From NCBI GenBank assembly GCA_934659475.1, contig CAKUHX010000111.1:1-5717 (forward strand): a stretch of 5,717 bases of DNA, given 5' to 3'. Positions within the stretch are counted from its first letter, which is position 1, and every line of letters starts with the position of its first letter. Made by a program: the position numbers and the translations under genes. Of the stretch, positions 5,492 through 5,717 are shown one piece after another. Below the pieces are notes generated by a model. That model was given only the letters and a program-made list of their open reading frames with translations. It had not been told where the DNA came from and made no database searches. Source of the stretch: an uncultured Oscillospiraceae bacterium (lineage in GTDB: Bacteria; Bacillota; Clostridia; Oscillospirales; Oscillospiraceae).

Positions 5492-5698
5492 TCAGGCGGT
5501 GCGCCGTCCGGAACAGCTGTCAACCAGCAGGACCAGCAGGCCCAGCAAAGCGATGGACAGAACAAAAATGGACGCCAGCAGCAGGCTGGCGTCCATAATA
5601 ATGATCATGCCGTTGGCGGCGTCAGGGCAGGAGAAAGCGGCGCAGGCAGACTGCTGCGCAGAGACAGACATGGGCATGGCGGTAAACACAGTGTTCAT
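5492..5698 (-). CDS. Small single-span membrane protein, unknown function
   Basis: I do not recognise this 68-residue protein. It has a polar, Cys/Ala/Ser-containing N-terminal part (1-30, with Cys19 and Cys24), one long hydrophobic segment (about 31-59, starting MIIIMDASLLLASIFVL), and a short tail with Cys62 and two Arg. That predicts a single transmembrane helix with a small basic tail, probably cytoplasmic. Translation is supported by a good AAAGGAG (5708-5714) nine bases before the ATG. A proper terminator follows the stop codon. The coding sequence contains a perfect 12-bp inverted repeat followed by a U-rich run (5561-5596), unusual for a simple small gene. It could be a genuine small membrane protein or a translated leader of the lctP operon. 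Confidence 0.62.
   Translation of the reverse strand: MNTVFTAMPMSVSAQQSACAAFSCPDAANGMIIIMDASLLLASIFVLSIALLGLLVLLVDSCSGRRTA
5561..5596 (-). terminator. Terminator-like hairpin inside the small ORF
   Basis: Reading the minus strand, ATGGACGCCAGC pairs perfectly with GCTGGCGTCCAT (12 bp, 5-base CTGCT loop), followed directly by TTTTGTT. In plus coordinates the arms are 5568-5579 and 5585-5596 and the tract is 5561-5567. It has the form of an intrinsic terminator but lies within codons 35-43 of the small ORF. Translating ribosomes would melt it, so it could terminate only untranslated transcripts. It may also be a coincidence of the DAS-LLL-ASI codons. Confidence 0.5.
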
Positions 5699-5717
5699 GG
5701 CGGCTCACTCCTTTCCT

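Noticed and set aside
1..5717. CRISPR array, tRNA, rRNA, transposase or phage genes
   Set aside because: No regularly spaced repeats, cloverleaf sequences, rRNA-like stretches or recombinase/transposase motifs were seen on either strand.

Overview
The window is a GC-rich (roughly 60% or more) bacterial chromosome segment whose gene content points to an anaerobic, fermentative Firmicute. The evidence is a full-length formate--tetrahydrofolate ligase, an ECF-type folate uptake subunit controlled by a tetrahydrofolate (THF) riboswitch, strong AAGGAGG-type ribosome binding sites, and a lactate permease/2-hydroxyacid dehydrogenase pair. THF riboswitches on folT are known from Clostridia and Lactobacillales. 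High GC plus this gene set suggests a gut Oscillospiraceae-type clostridium (Flavonifractor/Lawsonibacter-like). That placement is inference.

Left half, plus strand (folate/one-carbon module). fhs (6-1676) makes 10-formyl-THF. It is followed by a gene-free stretch of about 490 bases. That stretch holds an almost exact second copy of the last 77 bases of fhs (1843-1919), several strong inverted repeats (1657-1706, 1734-1768, 1778-1804, 1933-2002), and a complete THF riboswitch (2018-2115). The riboswitch expression platform (2111-2167) contains two mutually exclusive hairpins. One buries the folT Shine-Dalgarno sequence and also ends in a U tract. folT (2168-2686) encodes the folate-binding membrane subunit of an ECF transporter; no EcfA or EcfT is present here. 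A bidirectional terminator (2718-2756) separates this module from the convergent genes on the right.

Right half, minus strand (2-hydroxyacid module), in transcription order. First is a small single-membrane-span protein of unknown function (5698-5492) that contains a terminator-like hairpin inside its coding sequence. Next come a hairpin and an intrinsic terminator (5452-5417), then a LctP-family lactate permease (5339-3801), an intercistronic 15-bp stem-loop, and an NAD-dependent L-lactate/L-2-hydroxyacid dehydrogenase (3716-2766). The permease and dehydrogenase probably form a two-gene operon for uptake or export and oxidation or reduction of lactate or a related 2-hydroxyacid.

No new multi-gene system is visible. 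The points most worth a second look are the duplicated fhs 3' end bracketing a 165-base palindrome-rich segment, the dual-mode riboswitch platform, and the structured small ORF and leader upstream of the permease.
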